A stretch of 64,000 nucleotides of DNA from Ischnura elegans (taxonomy: Eukaryota > Arthropoda > Insecta > Odonata > Coenagrionidae): positions 12,356,001 to 12,420,000 of the forward strand of contig NC_060250.1 in NCBI RefSeq assembly GCF_921293095.1, in the 5' to 3' direction. The notes under the pieces are model-generated. The model was not told the DNA's origin and did no database searches. It saw nothing but the letters and a program-made list of their open reading frames with translations. Position 1 is the stretch's first letter. Every line of letters begins with the position of its first letter. Positions 52,880-64,000 of this stretch are shown here, in pieces. A program made the position numbers and the translations under genes.

Positions 52880-53572
52880 ATAGGGTGGTTTCGTATAATT
52901 TTTTTATTCCCTAAATCGAAAGATTATTACTCCTGGAGTACGTATTTCACGCTTTAAGATTTTTAAATGACGATATCTATTTTTCGCGATTAAATGAAAA
53001 GGGAAAATTTTCAAGCGCGCGAAAACGCGACGGCTAAGTATGAATGCGGGAAAACTCCCGTGTGACGTCGTTCTGGTTCCTGCTGCCGCAAGTGAGGTGA
53101 CCTTGGGGCGAGGCTCTGAGCGCTGCTACGACGCAGGATGCTAGCAGGTAGCTGAGAACCATGCTAGCTGGTAGCGCTTGGCTTAAATAAGGATTATTAA
53201 TACCTTATCAAACGAAGAAAACTTTCCGACCTTAGCCAGTTTTAATAGGTGATTATTAAGAGATGTTTCCCTGAGCTCTATGCCTCATGCAAGCATTGGT
53301 AACCTCAGACGATGTAAAACTCTCTGAAAAAATGTATAAAAAAAAAAAATGTATCTACTCGTATAGAAACTAGGTTCCTGTGACGTCACGTGGAGTCGCG
53401 TCGCATGGGTGCCAATCTGGCCTTTTTCAAATGAGGATAAAATTCGCCATTGCCATTCGTCTAAACCAGTATTTCTAAAACCAAATAATTTGTATATTAT
53501 AAATACACTAATTGTGGGTAACGAATCGCAATCAATCCCTTTCGTTTTCTTTGATGAAGGAAACTACCCCAT
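52880..53572 (+). mobile_element. 665-bp TIR family, copy A
   Basis: 693 bp. Starts ATAGGGTGGTTTCGTA and ends GGAAACTACCCCAT, an inverted repeat of about 13 bases. Diagnostic internals are CGCGATTAAATGAAAAG, CAAGCGCGCGAAAACGCGAC, TTGGCTTAAATAAGGATTAT and TGACGTCACGTGGAGT. An indel-bearing A/T run near 53340 makes it longer than its relatives. No protein-coding capacity. Confidence 0.9.
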
Positions 53573-54057
53573 TGGCAACAGGCCTTGAAGTCTATATCTG
53601 TGAAATTTTATGGGTTAACTATTTTTTCTGTGGCTAAGCTGTGTGAATGTAAAAGTCAAATTTTCTTGAAAAAATGAAAAATTGGTCATTTACATGATCT
53701 TAACAAAGATATGTTGTTATGATAGGGAACCATTGTCTTTTGATCAGGTAAGTTACGCATTCCCTTCTCAAAAGAAAGAAAAATTTAGTCTAGAGGCAAA
53801 AAATAACTGAAAATGTTTTCTTTAATGTCTACTGAAATAATGATACCTGAGATTCAATATTTAGTATTTACTTGTGCATGGTTACTTTACTATATGTTTA
53901 TGTATGGTTATATACTTTCAATTGAAGCCTATTCATTAGTATTTGGATTATATTAATGGAGTTTCAAATGCTTAGTGACACAGAAAACAAAGCCTTGTGG
54001 GTTGCATATGTTGCAGGATGATTCTTCCCCTAAAACTAAATTCATGCTCTGCCACTG
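53573..54057. other. Intergenic, no gene seen
   Basis: AT-rich; nothing supported. Confidence 0.5.
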
Positions 54058-54400
54058 GTCTGGGTGCAACTGAGTTGGGGCCATCCCTTTCCCTTCTTCC
54101 CTTTCACCTGTCCCTCTGCGATTGTTTTCATCAGGTCATGCCTAATAATGTGGCCAGCTAAGCTGTCCCGTCTTCTTATTAAGGTTTTTAGATGACTTCT
54201 CTTTTCTCCTTTTCTTCTTAACACTTCCTCATTATGTACTCAGTCAATCTAGTTTTTCTTCATCATTCTTCAGTAGCACCACATTTCAAATGCTTCCACT
54301 CTTGACTCGTCTGCTGCTGTCAATGTCCAAACCTCACTCTTATGGAGGAACATATGTAGCATCTGATGAATTTCTTCCTTATTATTTCTCCTACTCCATA
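54058..54400 (-). mobile_element. LINE 3' tail, same family as copy B
   Basis: The minus strand encodes SEVWTLTAADESRVEAFEMW (about 54330-54275), then, after a frame change, LRRKGEKRSHLKTLIRRRDS and AGHIIRHDLMKTIAEGQ (about 54220-54110). This is the 3' coding end of the LINE at 28.7 kb. Only the last 340 bases remain. Confidence 0.85.
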
Positions 54401-55869
54401 TATATGCTTCTAAAGGCAAAAGTTCTATATGCATACCAAGCCAAAAGAGGCTTCCATTTGGAGTCAGAAACATGGCTCAACCAGCATTCTGTTTATCTTC
54501 TATATGTACTGGAAAACTCAGGATTTGTTTATTTATATCCAAGTATTATTAAAATTTCTGGCCAACATTTGTCCAGTGATAATTTCTCTGTGTGTCTATA
54601 GTTTGGATATTTTTGTTATGTGTGAGAAAATTTGATACCTTATACACACATAGCTCCAGCTTGGTTTAATTTATTGTGACGAAATCCCTGTTATTTAAAG
54701 GTTTTGTGAAACATGTGTTCCTAATTACCTAACATGAAGTTCACCCTAGTTGAGTAAGGAGAGACTAAATATATGTATGGTGTATGTATGTATCTTCTTT
54801 TTTTCTCAAAAGATTCTAACTTTCATTTGGAGGCTGATTCAATGGTGGGAGCCTTATAGGATAGTTCTATACATAGTCAGTTTGTTTCATTTATCTTCAA
54901 CTCTTCATTTTCACAAGAAAATTTTTAAATCATTATGAAAAGTTTGCCATGAAGGTTTTTGTGTGGTGTAAATTAGGGACAAAATGATGATTACTTTAAA
55001 AAATGCAAACAGTGTTGACATTGGAATGTGGTGATCAATATTTTAGGTCATCCCTGTCATTAAATCTTGTGATTACATTTGTCTGATCTTAGGAAAAGGC
55101 ATTAGCATAACGCCCCATTATGTATAAGGATGAATTGCTGTTCCTGCATTAGTGATGTAGGTGTAGAGGCTCCATGAAATAATCTCCACCACTTGATTTG
55201 AATCTATATACATAGTCTATTGGAATAGGAAGCCTAGAACCCAGCCACCACAACAGATAGATCCTAAGTAACAAATTGGTTTAAAAAAATGGAAAACTAA
55301 AATTATTGAGTTAATATTAAAGGAGTTTAGTTGCGTGAGGTAATGCAGTGGAATCTAATTTAGATGTCCCAACAATGGTGGATTGGCATAACTCAACATT
55401 ATATAACACTAGTCAACATAAATTTTCTCCTAGAGACATTGTAGGGTGATCTTAGATGTATTTTTTGTGTTGATTCTGAATCTGTAGTTAGACTCTTTCT
55501 ACCACGTCTAGTTTTCTTAGGACAGCTTAATGTGTAATTTTAATTTTACGAAAGGTACATATATGCAATTTAATTCATTTAAATATCTTGTTAGCATGAG
55601 CCGGTGAAAAGAGAAGTTTCCTGCCAAAACATGCTATCCTATGATGTTATGCCTACTTATCCTGTCAAAAATGTTTAAATTTGCACTATCATATCATTTT
55701 TTAAAGTAATGCTGAATCAGCTGCCACTTCACATCAGTATATGACCAACTGTCTGTGTGGGAAGACATTTGCTTTTTCTCTGAAGATGGTTTGGTTATTT
55801 TATTGCTCGCAGGAGATTACAGCTTACTGCATAGTAATCTTTCTGTAGTGGCTTAGCTTTCATCAGGTC
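54401..55869. other. Intergenic, no gene seen
   Basis: AT-rich; short open frames (for example 54290-54601, which overlaps the LINE tail in antisense) are not supported as genes. Confidence 0.5.
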
Positions 55870-55879
55870 TAGATAGTGC

Positions 55880-56880
55880 GTGAACCATCCTGATGACTTT
55901 TGGTACGTGTGCGGTGAAATTTCTTTTAAGGCTCAAAGGCGGAACATTACTCCTCTTTTGAGACAGGGTTATAAGCTTTATTTTGACTGTCTATTGGTTC
56001 ACCAAGATAAAGAATGGGTTCCCCATGTAATGTGTGGCACCCGTGCAAGGCTTCTTACTGGTTGGACTGATGTGAAACATCATAAGAATTTTGCCTTCCC
56101 CATGATTTGGCAGGATCCTGAGGATCATTTTTCAGGCTGTTATTTTTGTTTGAAAAATTGAAGGAATTTCTCCATAGTTAAAACACACAGTAAAATATCC
56201 ACACAACTTGGGATCAGTGATACTGCAGGTCCCTCACTCTGAAATTTAAAAGCATTACTGGAACCAATCGGTTATGTTAATCTTAGTGAAGATTCAGTAA
56301 GTAATCAAGAACAAGAGAATGAAAGATTTGGAAGATCACAAACTTTGGACTGAGTACATCTGATGGACTGTATTTTATAACAAGAGTGGATTTAAATGAT
56401 CTAGGGTGTGATTTGAATTTGTCCCGAAAGCAAAGTGAAATCTTAGGATCATGATTAAAGTGTTGGAAATTCCTGGATCCAAATACGAAAATGTCTATGC
56501 ATCGATCTCGCCTTGACGAATTTAAATTAGTTTTTCTCAAGAAAAATACTTTACTTTTTGCAATGATGTTCTCTCTGTTATGGATACTCTTAATTTTGAA
56601 AATTAGGTACTTGAAAAAAAATTAGTTGGAATATAAAGCACTCATTCCTGGATCCAAAAATGTTCTTTTTTAGACTTCTTAAGATTCACTTTCACGACTC
56701 ACACCTTGACTTTTTTCCACCAAACCTCGGCACTGTGAGTGATGAACGCAGTGAGTGTTTAATCACTAACATGGAAACAAGGAGAATGGCATAACGGAAA
56801 ATTCAGAAACATGCTATTAGATTTCTGCTGGACACTGAATAGGGACTTGCCAGATGTTAAATATGTGAGAAGATCCTAAG
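55880..56880 (+). pseudogene. Degraded copy of a multicopy 'DFWYVCGE' family
   Basis: Three blocks match, in order, an uncharacterised family that I recall as present in many near-identical copies in invertebrate genomes (aphids, Hydra, spiders). They are DDFWYVCGEISFKAQRRNIT through FAFPMIWQDPEDHFSGCYFC (55890-56150), a DLNLSRKQSEILGS-like block (about 56400-56570), and GEWHNGKFRNMLLDFCWTLN (about 56780-56840), corresponding to the 'Y-W-K-RD' end of the family. Most of the central region is missing. The copy is broken and plainly non-functional. Multicopy behaviour suggests mobile-element ancestry; its class is uncertain. Confidence 0.65.
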
Positions 56881-57565
56881 AAAGTACCTATTTTTTCACA
56901 CCTTTGAAAATCAGGATTTATTTACTTAGACATCCTTGAGTCCTTATTTAATCTGCTTGTCATAATAAAACTAGACGTGATGGAAAAAATCTGATTCCAG
57001 GTTTGGAATCAACACGAAAAAAACCCCAAGGATCACCCAACAGCATGTCTAGGACCGCAAAAAAAGTTTTTTTTTTGTTGACCAGTGTAATTGTTTTGAT
57101 ACATGCTGATGACACTTTCCTTTGCCATATCTATGAGTTATCGCTTGTCGTGGGGTGGAATGAGGAGTATGGGTGGAATGAACGATTTTTGAAAAATAAA
57201 CTGGCCCCTATCATGATGAGCACCACATGATCGATAAGTTGGAGGTAGCCTACATAAGGATTGAAGCTCAAGCGTTTCTCCTTTCATCTTGTGGTCCAAT
57301 GATCCTTGTAGAATGTAATGATAGGCAGAGAAAGTGAGTCCTTTCTTCTGGGGCATATTTTGTTGGGGCCAGTTAGAGGAATGCCATTTATTGAATAATA
57401 AATGGTAGTAGCTGGTATTTAAGACGGCTAAATGAAGAATATAGTATTTACTTCATGACAAAGAGAAGGCACTTTTCACATATTTATTGAGTTGCATACT
57501 ACGCATTTTGACTGTCAGATCATTATCAAGTTCACTTTGTCTTGTGGTTGAAAAGCATTGTACAT
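56881..57565. other. Intergenic, no gene seen
   Basis: Nothing supported apart from a short T-rich run near 57065-57080. Confidence 0.5.
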
Positions 57566-57869
57566 CAGGGGTGCAGCCAGGAATTAAGGCTGGGTGGGAT
57601 TTAGGAGCAACTAATACCAGGGTGTGTGGGGGTATGGAATACCCACCAGGATAAGCGGCAGGTGCGAGATTAATAAATTGCAGAATTTTAAGGTAAACGG
57701 TGTAAAATGGTGAGCTTTACGGCTTTCTGATGGATATTTTATTTATCCTTACGCTGTTCTATTAGTAACATCAATCCAATTAAATAAAATGGGTAAAACT
57801 TAAATATTTCTCTGAGCTCTGGGGGGGGGGGGGGTTTAACCCCCAAAACCCCCCCTCGCTGTGCCACTG
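57566..57869 (-). mobile_element. hAT-type MITE, copy 4
   Basis: Inverted relative to copy 1 (CAGGGGTGCAGCCAGGAATT ... CTCGCTGTGCCACTG). A perfect 8-bp duplication TTGTACAT flanks it at 57558-57565 and 57870-57877. It contains a long G run near 57822-57834 where copy 1 has GGGGG. With copy 1 it gives the clearest boundaries of the family. Confidence 0.9.
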
Positions 57870-58871
57870 TTGTACATACCTTACTCAATATATTTGTGAA
57901 TGAGTGCCATCTCTTTTATTTAAGCTGTGTTGCAGTTCCACTACATAATGCCTACCTCAGGTACTTTTAAGTATATTATACTCAGAATGTTTTAGTGCTT
58001 AATTTTTGAAATCCACAGCATACATATGGAGAGCTTGTCAGTTTAGAAAAAGATTTTTCCTCAAATAGAATGGCATGGTGTGATTTGGAGTGGAATTTTA
58101 TGATTGGAGGGCATCATCTAATTATATCTGTCTGTATTTCTGAACTGCAAGTCCCAGGAGGAGAGTGGAGGTATTTCTTATTGCTGCCTGTGAGCAGTTG
58201 CTCATTCAGCATCCGTGAAGCACAACTTCGGAGGTTGCCTAAGAAGTTCTTGGTGGTGATGTACCAAGTCTCTAGTAGTAGTTCTGATATGAGATTTTAA
58301 CTGGCTCCCACTATGTTTTGATGAAAAATTTAAAGTTATTTTTCTCTTAGAGGAGACCTTCATTGAAGGCTAAATTAAGAAGCTAAGAGGATAACTAATT
58401 TGATTTCAAGTAGTCAACAAATATTTAGCTCAAAATTTCATGATGATAGTTTAATGTAAAAAGCATTGGAGAGTTTGTCAAGTTCTTTGACTGTAGTTGC
58501 CGGTTTTGAACTCTTCTTGTTTCTCTCTGTTGGTATCTTAGGTTGTATCACTGTTTTATGTATCCCATTAATCTTTGTAGATTCCCTGTTTTCTGAAATA
58601 TTATCTACCCAAATTTTTATTTTTTGTTATCAATGCTCCACATTTGATTTTATTTAATTGTTTTTAAAGTCTTTGCATTCCATTTTTCAAGAGTTACTGT
58701 TTTCATTTTAACGATTATTCTAGGTTACATGCAATGAATATGACCTGCCAATAAGATAAACTAAATTTTCATTCAGTCCCTTTTCGTCCGCTCGAATTAC
58801 TCTTCAGGTTGTGGAGTTATTGGGTTCACTTTGTGGAGTTATGGGTAATAAGATATTTGATGATTTTACAA
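57870..58871. other. Intergenic, no gene seen
   Basis: No exon or repeat recognised; the 76-codon frame at 58070-58300 has no domain. Confidence 0.5.
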
Positions 58872-59537
58872 ATAGGGTGGTTTCCTATTATTTTTTTATT
58901 GCCTTAATCGAAAGATTATTACTCCTGGAGTACGTATTTCACACTTTTAGATTTTTAAATGATAATATCTATTTTTCGCGATTAAATGAAAAGTGAAAAT
59001 TTTCAAGCGCGCGAAAACGCGACGCGTTAGTAGGAATGATGGGAAATCTCTCCGTACGTCGTATTTCTGGTTCCCCCTCCGCCCGGTGAGGTGACCTTGA
59101 GGCGAGGCTTAGCGCTGATACGTCGCAGGCTGCCAGCGGGTAGCCTAGTGCCCTGCCGCCTGGTAGCGCTTGGCTTAAATAAGGATTATTAATACCTTAT
59201 CAAACGAGGAAAACTTTCCGACCTTAGCCAGTTTTAATAAGTGATTATTAAGACATGTTTCCCTGAGCTCTGCGCCTCATGCATGCATAGGTAACCTCAG
59301 ACGATGTATAACTCCTATCTTCTCCTATAGAAACTAGGTCCCTGTGACGTCACGTGGAGTGGAATCGCATGGGCGCCAATCTGGCCCTTTTCAAATGAGG
59401 ATAAAAATGGACCATTGCCATTCGTCTACACCGGCATTTATAAAACGAAATAATTTGTATATTATGAATACACTAATGGTGGGTAACGAATCGCAATTAT
59501 TGCCTTTTGTTTTCTTTGATGAAGGAAACTACCCTAT
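58872..59537 (+). mobile_element. 665-bp TIR family, copy B
   Basis: 666 bp, ATAGGGTGGTTTCCTATTA ... GAAGGAAACTACCCTAT. Very similar to copy C 1.2 kb downstream. The base pattern at the edges is AAA before TAGGG and TT after CCCTA. A 110-codon open frame over its right half is a by-product of the repeat, since the same frame recurs in copy C. Confidence 0.92.
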
Positions 59538-60600
59538 TATCACCGTTCAGTCGCATTTCAGGTCCCGTTGCCGTGACGTCTTTGAGATTACTTGCTCATA
59601 TTCTCTCTCTCTCATTATTAGTCACGGGATTTCGGTGACTGGGACGGGGAATTATGTTGCACCGCGGCGACCTTGAAAGCAGGAATTAGGCCCTGCGAGT
59701 CTATTTCCTGGGGAATCTCCTCGTAATGGCACTCCATCTTGGTGATATCACAATGAAGAGCAAGGGGGAGGCGAGCAGGAAGGAGCACCTCCATTCACAC
59801 CCTCGTTTCGCTCCCTTCGAAATCGACAAAAAGCTGCCTCGCCTTCCTCCCTCGTCTATCCGGCCCAGACTCACTTAATTCCCGACACCCCCGCTCTGCT
59901 CCGCGGCGGCGGAGTACATAAAGCGGCCATCATTTAACACCGACAACCGTAAGGGAAATTTCGATCAAGTCTTTAGTGCTAACACACTCTCTGGGCCCCT
60001 CACGCACCGCCGATCCCTCCTCCATACATATATCCTCCTCAACTGCCTCCCGAGTTCGTCGTTCCAGCGAGGCTTTTAAGCCGTCCAATCTTCGGGGCCC
60101 ACTAAAAAGTCTTACCTCACTCTCTTCCCCGAAAAATTCCCCACCCCCCCTCCGCTCTCAGTTTCCACCCCTCCCTCGTCATCTCCCCAATTTATTCTCC
60201 CACCCGTCGTTCCATCAATTCCCCGACAAGAGACCCCCCTCCCTCCCCGCGGGCTCTTTCGTGCCCCCAGCCCACTGCTCCCGCATCTACACTCCACCAA
60301 CCCAATCCCCCCCTCGCATCCTCTCAGCTCCCAGTTCGTCTATCATCCCTCTTACGTGCTCTTGCATTTTTATTTCTGGCTGGGGCTAACAGTAGGTTCA
60401 CTCTGATTACGCGTGTTAACCTCCTCCAACAGTCGTTTTCTTTTCCTAAGCGCCGTGAAATGGAAAGGCCTGCGAGCTATTTTTAGAATTTTATGCCTGT
60501 TACAGTCCTGCTAAATTTTATTCAATATCCCATGTAGGAAATTTCACACTAAACGCTTATCAAGTACTACGAATTACGTCTACATATAAATATTACCACG
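59538..60600. other. GC-rich stretch, possible promoter or non-coding region
   Basis: Unlike the rest of the window this stretch is C-rich with many CpGs (59540-60400) and has a TACATAAAG TATA-like motif at about 59915. A 137-codon Pro/Ser-rich frame at 59976-60389 is most likely compositional. No protein domain seen. Confidence 0.3.
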
Positions 60601-62250
60601 CTAGCAGCTTTAATAGGAGAATATTGTTAGGATACCAGTCGTTTATAAAAAAGGAGATATGCGTACTGACTCCCACCGAGCATTAATGGAAGTCTTTTAT
60701 TGTTCGGAGAAAAAATGAATAGGGTGGTTTCCTATTATTTTTTTATTGCCTAAATCGAAAGATTATTACTTCTGGAGTACGTATTTCACGCTTTTAGATT
60801 TTTAAATGACGATATCTATTTTTCGCGATTAAATGAAAAGTGCAAATTTTCAAGCGCGCGAAAACGCGACGCGTAAGTACGAATGCCGGGAAATCTCTCC
60901 GTGTGACGTATTTCTGGTTCCCGCTGCCCTGTGAGGTGACCTTGAGACGAGGCTTAGCGCTGATACGACGCAGGCTGCTAGCGGGTAGCTGAGTACCCTG
61001 CTGGCTGGTAGCGCTTGGCTTAAATAAGGATTATTAATACCTTATCAAATGAAGAAAACTTTCCAACCTTAGCCAGTTTTAATAAGTGATTATTAAGACA
61101 TGTTTCCCTGAGCTCTGCGCCTCATGCATGCATTGGTAACCTCAGACGATGTATAACTCCTATCTTCTCGTATAGAAACTAGGTCCCTGTGACGTCACGT
61201 GGAGTGGCATCGCATGGGCGCCAATCTGACCCTTTTCAAATGAGGATAAAAATGGACCATTGCCATTCGTTTAAACCGGTATTTCTAAAACCAAATAATT
61301 TGTATATTATGAATACAGTAATGGTGGGTAACGAATCGCAATCAATGCCTTTCGTTTTCTTTGGTGAAGGAAACTACCCTATTCCTATACCTCTTCGTTG
61401 GGAAAAATTTCCCTCTTAATTTATCTTTTCATATCGGACCTAGAAATATTGCAAGGTTGTAAGGTGATGTTATCCGTGGCACTCCATTGCTCAAGGAATC
61501 TAAGCCCAGCACGTAGCCCGCTAGTCTCTTGCGGCTCCCAGCTTTAATCGTCTAAAAGCTGTGTCACGCTTTCAGTTCGCTCGTGGAAGGTTTTAAGGAA
61601 CCGCGTAGCTTTCCTTTGTATTTCAATTAAGTTTTATTATTGTTGTTATTGTATTAAGTATATTGTATAAATTGTATTAAGTATTTTTGCGCCGAATTCC
61701 ATACGCTCGCTGCGTATTCCAGGTATGGCCTGATGACTGAGAAATTGCTCCTCTCTTACACATTTTCATCGAAAAATCGTCCCACAATATCGTCCCTTAA
61801 TGAATCTCAGCCGCTTAAGGGCTGTGCCACAAATATTTCCCATGAAATATGTGTTCCCCACGATAGGTATGAAATTATCGGTAACTCCCAGATATGTGAC
61901 ATATGTCTGTCGCCCACATATTAACACAACCAACAACATATAAAATATTTACATACGATACAACATGGGTATTGTTGGACGACCTACGCCAGATATATAG
62001 GTACTGCCGTGCATTTGCTCAGATTAAATTCTAGTCCCTACTCTTGGCTCCTCGAATGAACGTTGTGTGAATCTGAGGATAGAATTTCAAAGTCAGAGTA
62101 ATTACTAATTTCGCGATATATAACAGCGTCGTCCGCAAGTACATGTACTTCACTGCTAATTCGGGAGCAGATATTCTTATGTATAATGAACAAATGGAGC
62201 CGATTGCGCATCCTCGTGGGACAGCGGATGTCACTTTATCTCATCTAATT
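60600..62250 (-). mobile_element. CR1/Jockey-type LINE fragment, split by a TIR element
   Basis: On the minus strand: an SAVPRGC..GSICSLYI block (about 62240-62190), then in another frame LADDAVIYREISNYSDFEI (about 62135-62080, the FADD region). There follow LEYAASVWNSAQKY (about 61725-61685), FLKTFHERTESVTQLLDD (about 61605-61555) and GKFFPTKRYRN (about 61412-61381). The frame then resumes on the far side of the inserted element as SFFLRTIKDFH and a stop near 60690. Several frame changes show age. Order and motifs fit a CR1/Jockey-group reverse transcriptase and its C-terminal region. Confidence 0.75.
60719..61382 (+). mobile_element. 665-bp TIR family, copy C, inserted in a LINE
   Basis: 664 bp, ATAGGGTGGTTTCCTATTA ... 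GAAGGAAACTACCCTAT. It sits inside the minus-strand LINE reading frame. Removing TAGGG...CCCTA without any duplication restores the local coding phrase KRYRN/SFFLRTIKD, which indicates insertion at an AA|TT site with no target duplication. Confidence 0.92.
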
Positions 62251-64000
62251 CTGTTCGGTTTTTATTGCCTGCAGTGTTGCAGACTTGACCTTTCTTTGTT
62301 GGGATAAGTTCTCAATAATATTTGTTTTGTATTAATAATTCGTCTCTTTGAAAGTAAGAATGGCAGGATATTGCTTTCGGTTTTTCGTTCTTGGCGGGAT
62401 TTGTGTGCTGTTATTTTGGTGAAAAGGATCTTCCCATGAAAAATTTTCAATGAGATAAGAGATTTAGTCTAAAATTTGCTTCCGTTTCAATATGAGATCG
62501 CAGACATGCTTAATTCATAGAAATTGATGATATTTTAAAAGGGGCAACTTTAGAATGTACTAAAAATTGTTTTAATGATCGATTTCGATGTTTGGTTTCC
62601 TCGCATCGAGAGCGGCCGTGAAAAGTGATCAGAAAACTGCGAAGTTTTTTTTATTAAAGTCTTTTACCGTCAGGATAAATGGTTTATTTTTTATTTAAAT
62701 AGCTATTCGGGTTGCTTGAGAGTCTTGAATATTTTTTGTAACTTACCGTTTGGGTCATAATTCATGTCATCAGGTCGTGTAGCTGTGCACCTATGGCCTT
62801 GCGCGAACTCCATCAGGCTGCAGTAACTCAATTGCTCCGATGATGAGGAGCAGTGACAAAAGCCAACTTCCTTCTGGCTGCATACTTGAGGCTGCTCTCC
62901 CGATAGCTTGTTACAGGACTTCGCGGAAGTGGTTCGGGGTACAGATTAAGTAACTAGCTCCATCAGTTCGTTGACGCGAAGAGAAGTTGAACTTTGTCGA
63001 AAGACGAAGGTAAATTATTGATGGCTCATAGGGGTCGTAAAATTTGTTTTCTTTTTTCCCGTAAATGAAGTATTATATTCATACTCTGTGATGTATAGAC
63101 GAAGCAATGATATGATTTTTGATGATGAAATAAACTGTAATGAGAAATCCTCACTAGCCGTTTAATGTTATTTTTAGCCATGGCTCAGTGGACAGAGGAG
63201 TGTTGAGAAGATTACGGTAAGAAGTTTTGCGGCATCCCATTAGATTCTTAAATTAAATATAATAAATGTTGTTTCTTAAATATTATTATAAATTCTGGCG
63301 ACAAAAGCGGGAAAGAAAAGGCTTTAAGATGGCGAGTGAATTTCTGCAGCCGTAAAACACGAGGAATTGTACTGCACACCGTTACCTCGTTGATTAATCA
63401 ATGCTTTACTAAACGAGCTGATGGACTTCCTTATTTATATTACTTATATTTTTATTCTCGTGACTTATTGTTCGTTGTTAATATGAATATACCAATCAAT
63501 TAGTCACTCCCGCTTCTGTGATGCCGAAAACATGCTTCCTTCAGTGGATGTGAAAGGGGATGTTCGTAATTGATATCCCTTCGTATGCAAACTTATGCAA
63601 AAATGGCCATCTGTGGTCCACGGTTTCAGCTCAAAAGCGTTTCCACTCATTGTGAAATGGCGCGGAAATCCCTTTGTGAAGCGCGATCACGAATTCAGTC
63701 CATCCCACTCGCTAGATGTATCATAAGCGATTCTGTCTTCCCTGTACCCGATAGTTCCTAGTTTTATGGCCCGTGACGTTAATGACGCGGCCCGAGCTAC
63801 GACGTGACCGGTCGGCCGCTTTGCATGCGTGGCAGCCCTCGTTTTTAAGACTATTCGCCCAAGTTATGGGAGTGTTTTGGAGCACGAAAGAAGGGAAAGC
63901 ACCCGGGATTTCCGCAACGCCCCTCGAAAATCTCCCACTCACGCCGAGACGACTTAGATTCAATTTTTAAACGGGCCGGGCGGAGGAGAGCGAGAGACGT
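62251..64000. other. No gene recognised; possible 5' exon of a downstream gene
   Basis: Mixed composition, GC-rich at both 62760-63010 and 63770-64000. A candidate donor GACGAAG|GTAAAT at 63010 ends a fairly GC-rich stretch and could be a 5'UTR exon of a gene lying beyond the window. The 65-codon frame at 63773-63970 shows no domain. Confidence 0.3.

Noticed and set aside
59344-59676. 110-codon frame shared with 61189-61419
   Set aside because: Recurs only because both copies of the 665-bp repeat contain it; no coding-type substitution pattern could be shown.
59976-60389. 137-codon Pro/Ser-rich frame
   Set aside because: C-rich low-complexity DNA gives open frames easily; no domain, start context or splice evidence.
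63773-63970. 65-codon frame near the window end
   Set aside because: GC-rich edge sequence without domain or splice support.

Overview
The window looks like nuclear DNA of an arthropod, probably an insect. Genes are split by spliceosomal introns, intergenic DNA is AT-rich, and non-LTR retrotransposons, hAT, piggyBac and Helitron elements and tRNA-derived SINEs are common. I infer a lineage that keeps introns, possibly a hemimetabolous or palaeopteran insect, because the Hsp90 gene is cut into seven coding exons whereas Drosophila Hsp83 has an uninterrupted coding region. I cannot name a species.

Three host genes are clear. (1) About 2.2-12.8 kb, plus strand: the last seven exons of a voltage-sensing phosphatase (TPTE/Ci-VSP family), from the S4 helix through the phosphatase to the end of the C2 domain; S1-S3 were not found and may lie upstream. 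(2) 22.2-26.1 kb, plus strand: a complete cytosolic Hsp90 (Hsp83) gene with heat-shock elements, a TATA-like box, a 5'UTR intron, a 727-residue product ending MEEVD and a poly(A) signal. (3) 35.1-37.6 kb, minus strand: a three-exon SUMO-like gene of 114 codons with an unusually long tail after the di-glycine. A fourth, less certain gene ends at 49.0-49.8 kb (two exons joined in phase, cysteine-rich, not recognised). The genes are not an operon and I see no functional link between neighbours.

The rest is mostly transposon debris. At 5.4-7.9 and 28.7-31.0 kb lie RTE/L1-like LINEs with 'WNVRTM' endonuclease or 'FADD' reverse transcriptase motifs, and two tails of the second family lie at 43.5 and 54.1 kb. 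CR1/Jockey-type LINE pieces occur at 13.1-14.2, 38.1 and 60.6-62.3 kb. TTAA-flanked piggyBac-like elements occur at 14.6-16.6, 38.7, 39.7-41.0, 41.6-43.0 and 44.1 kb. A roughly 300-bp hAT-type MITE is present four times, with 8-bp target duplications at three copies. A Helitron spans 31.5-33.1 kb with one hAT MITE nested inside. A 3.2-kb inverted-repeat element with a TTA duplication spans 45.6-48.8 kb. A roughly 665-693-bp inverted-repeat family is present in three full copies and one fragment; one copy sits inside a LINE reading frame. A degraded multicopy 'DFWYVCGE' family protein lies at 55.9-56.9 kb. A 390-bp tandem duplication ends in a 91-bp-arm palindrome at 19.2-20.1 kb.

I found no prokaryotic features, CRISPR arrays, rRNA genes or convincing free-standing tRNA genes, and no clearly new multi-gene system. 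The items most worth following are the voltage-sensing phosphatase, the divergent SUMO, the unrecognised cysteine-rich gene, the 665-bp family that appears to insert without target duplication, and the very young duplication/palindrome.
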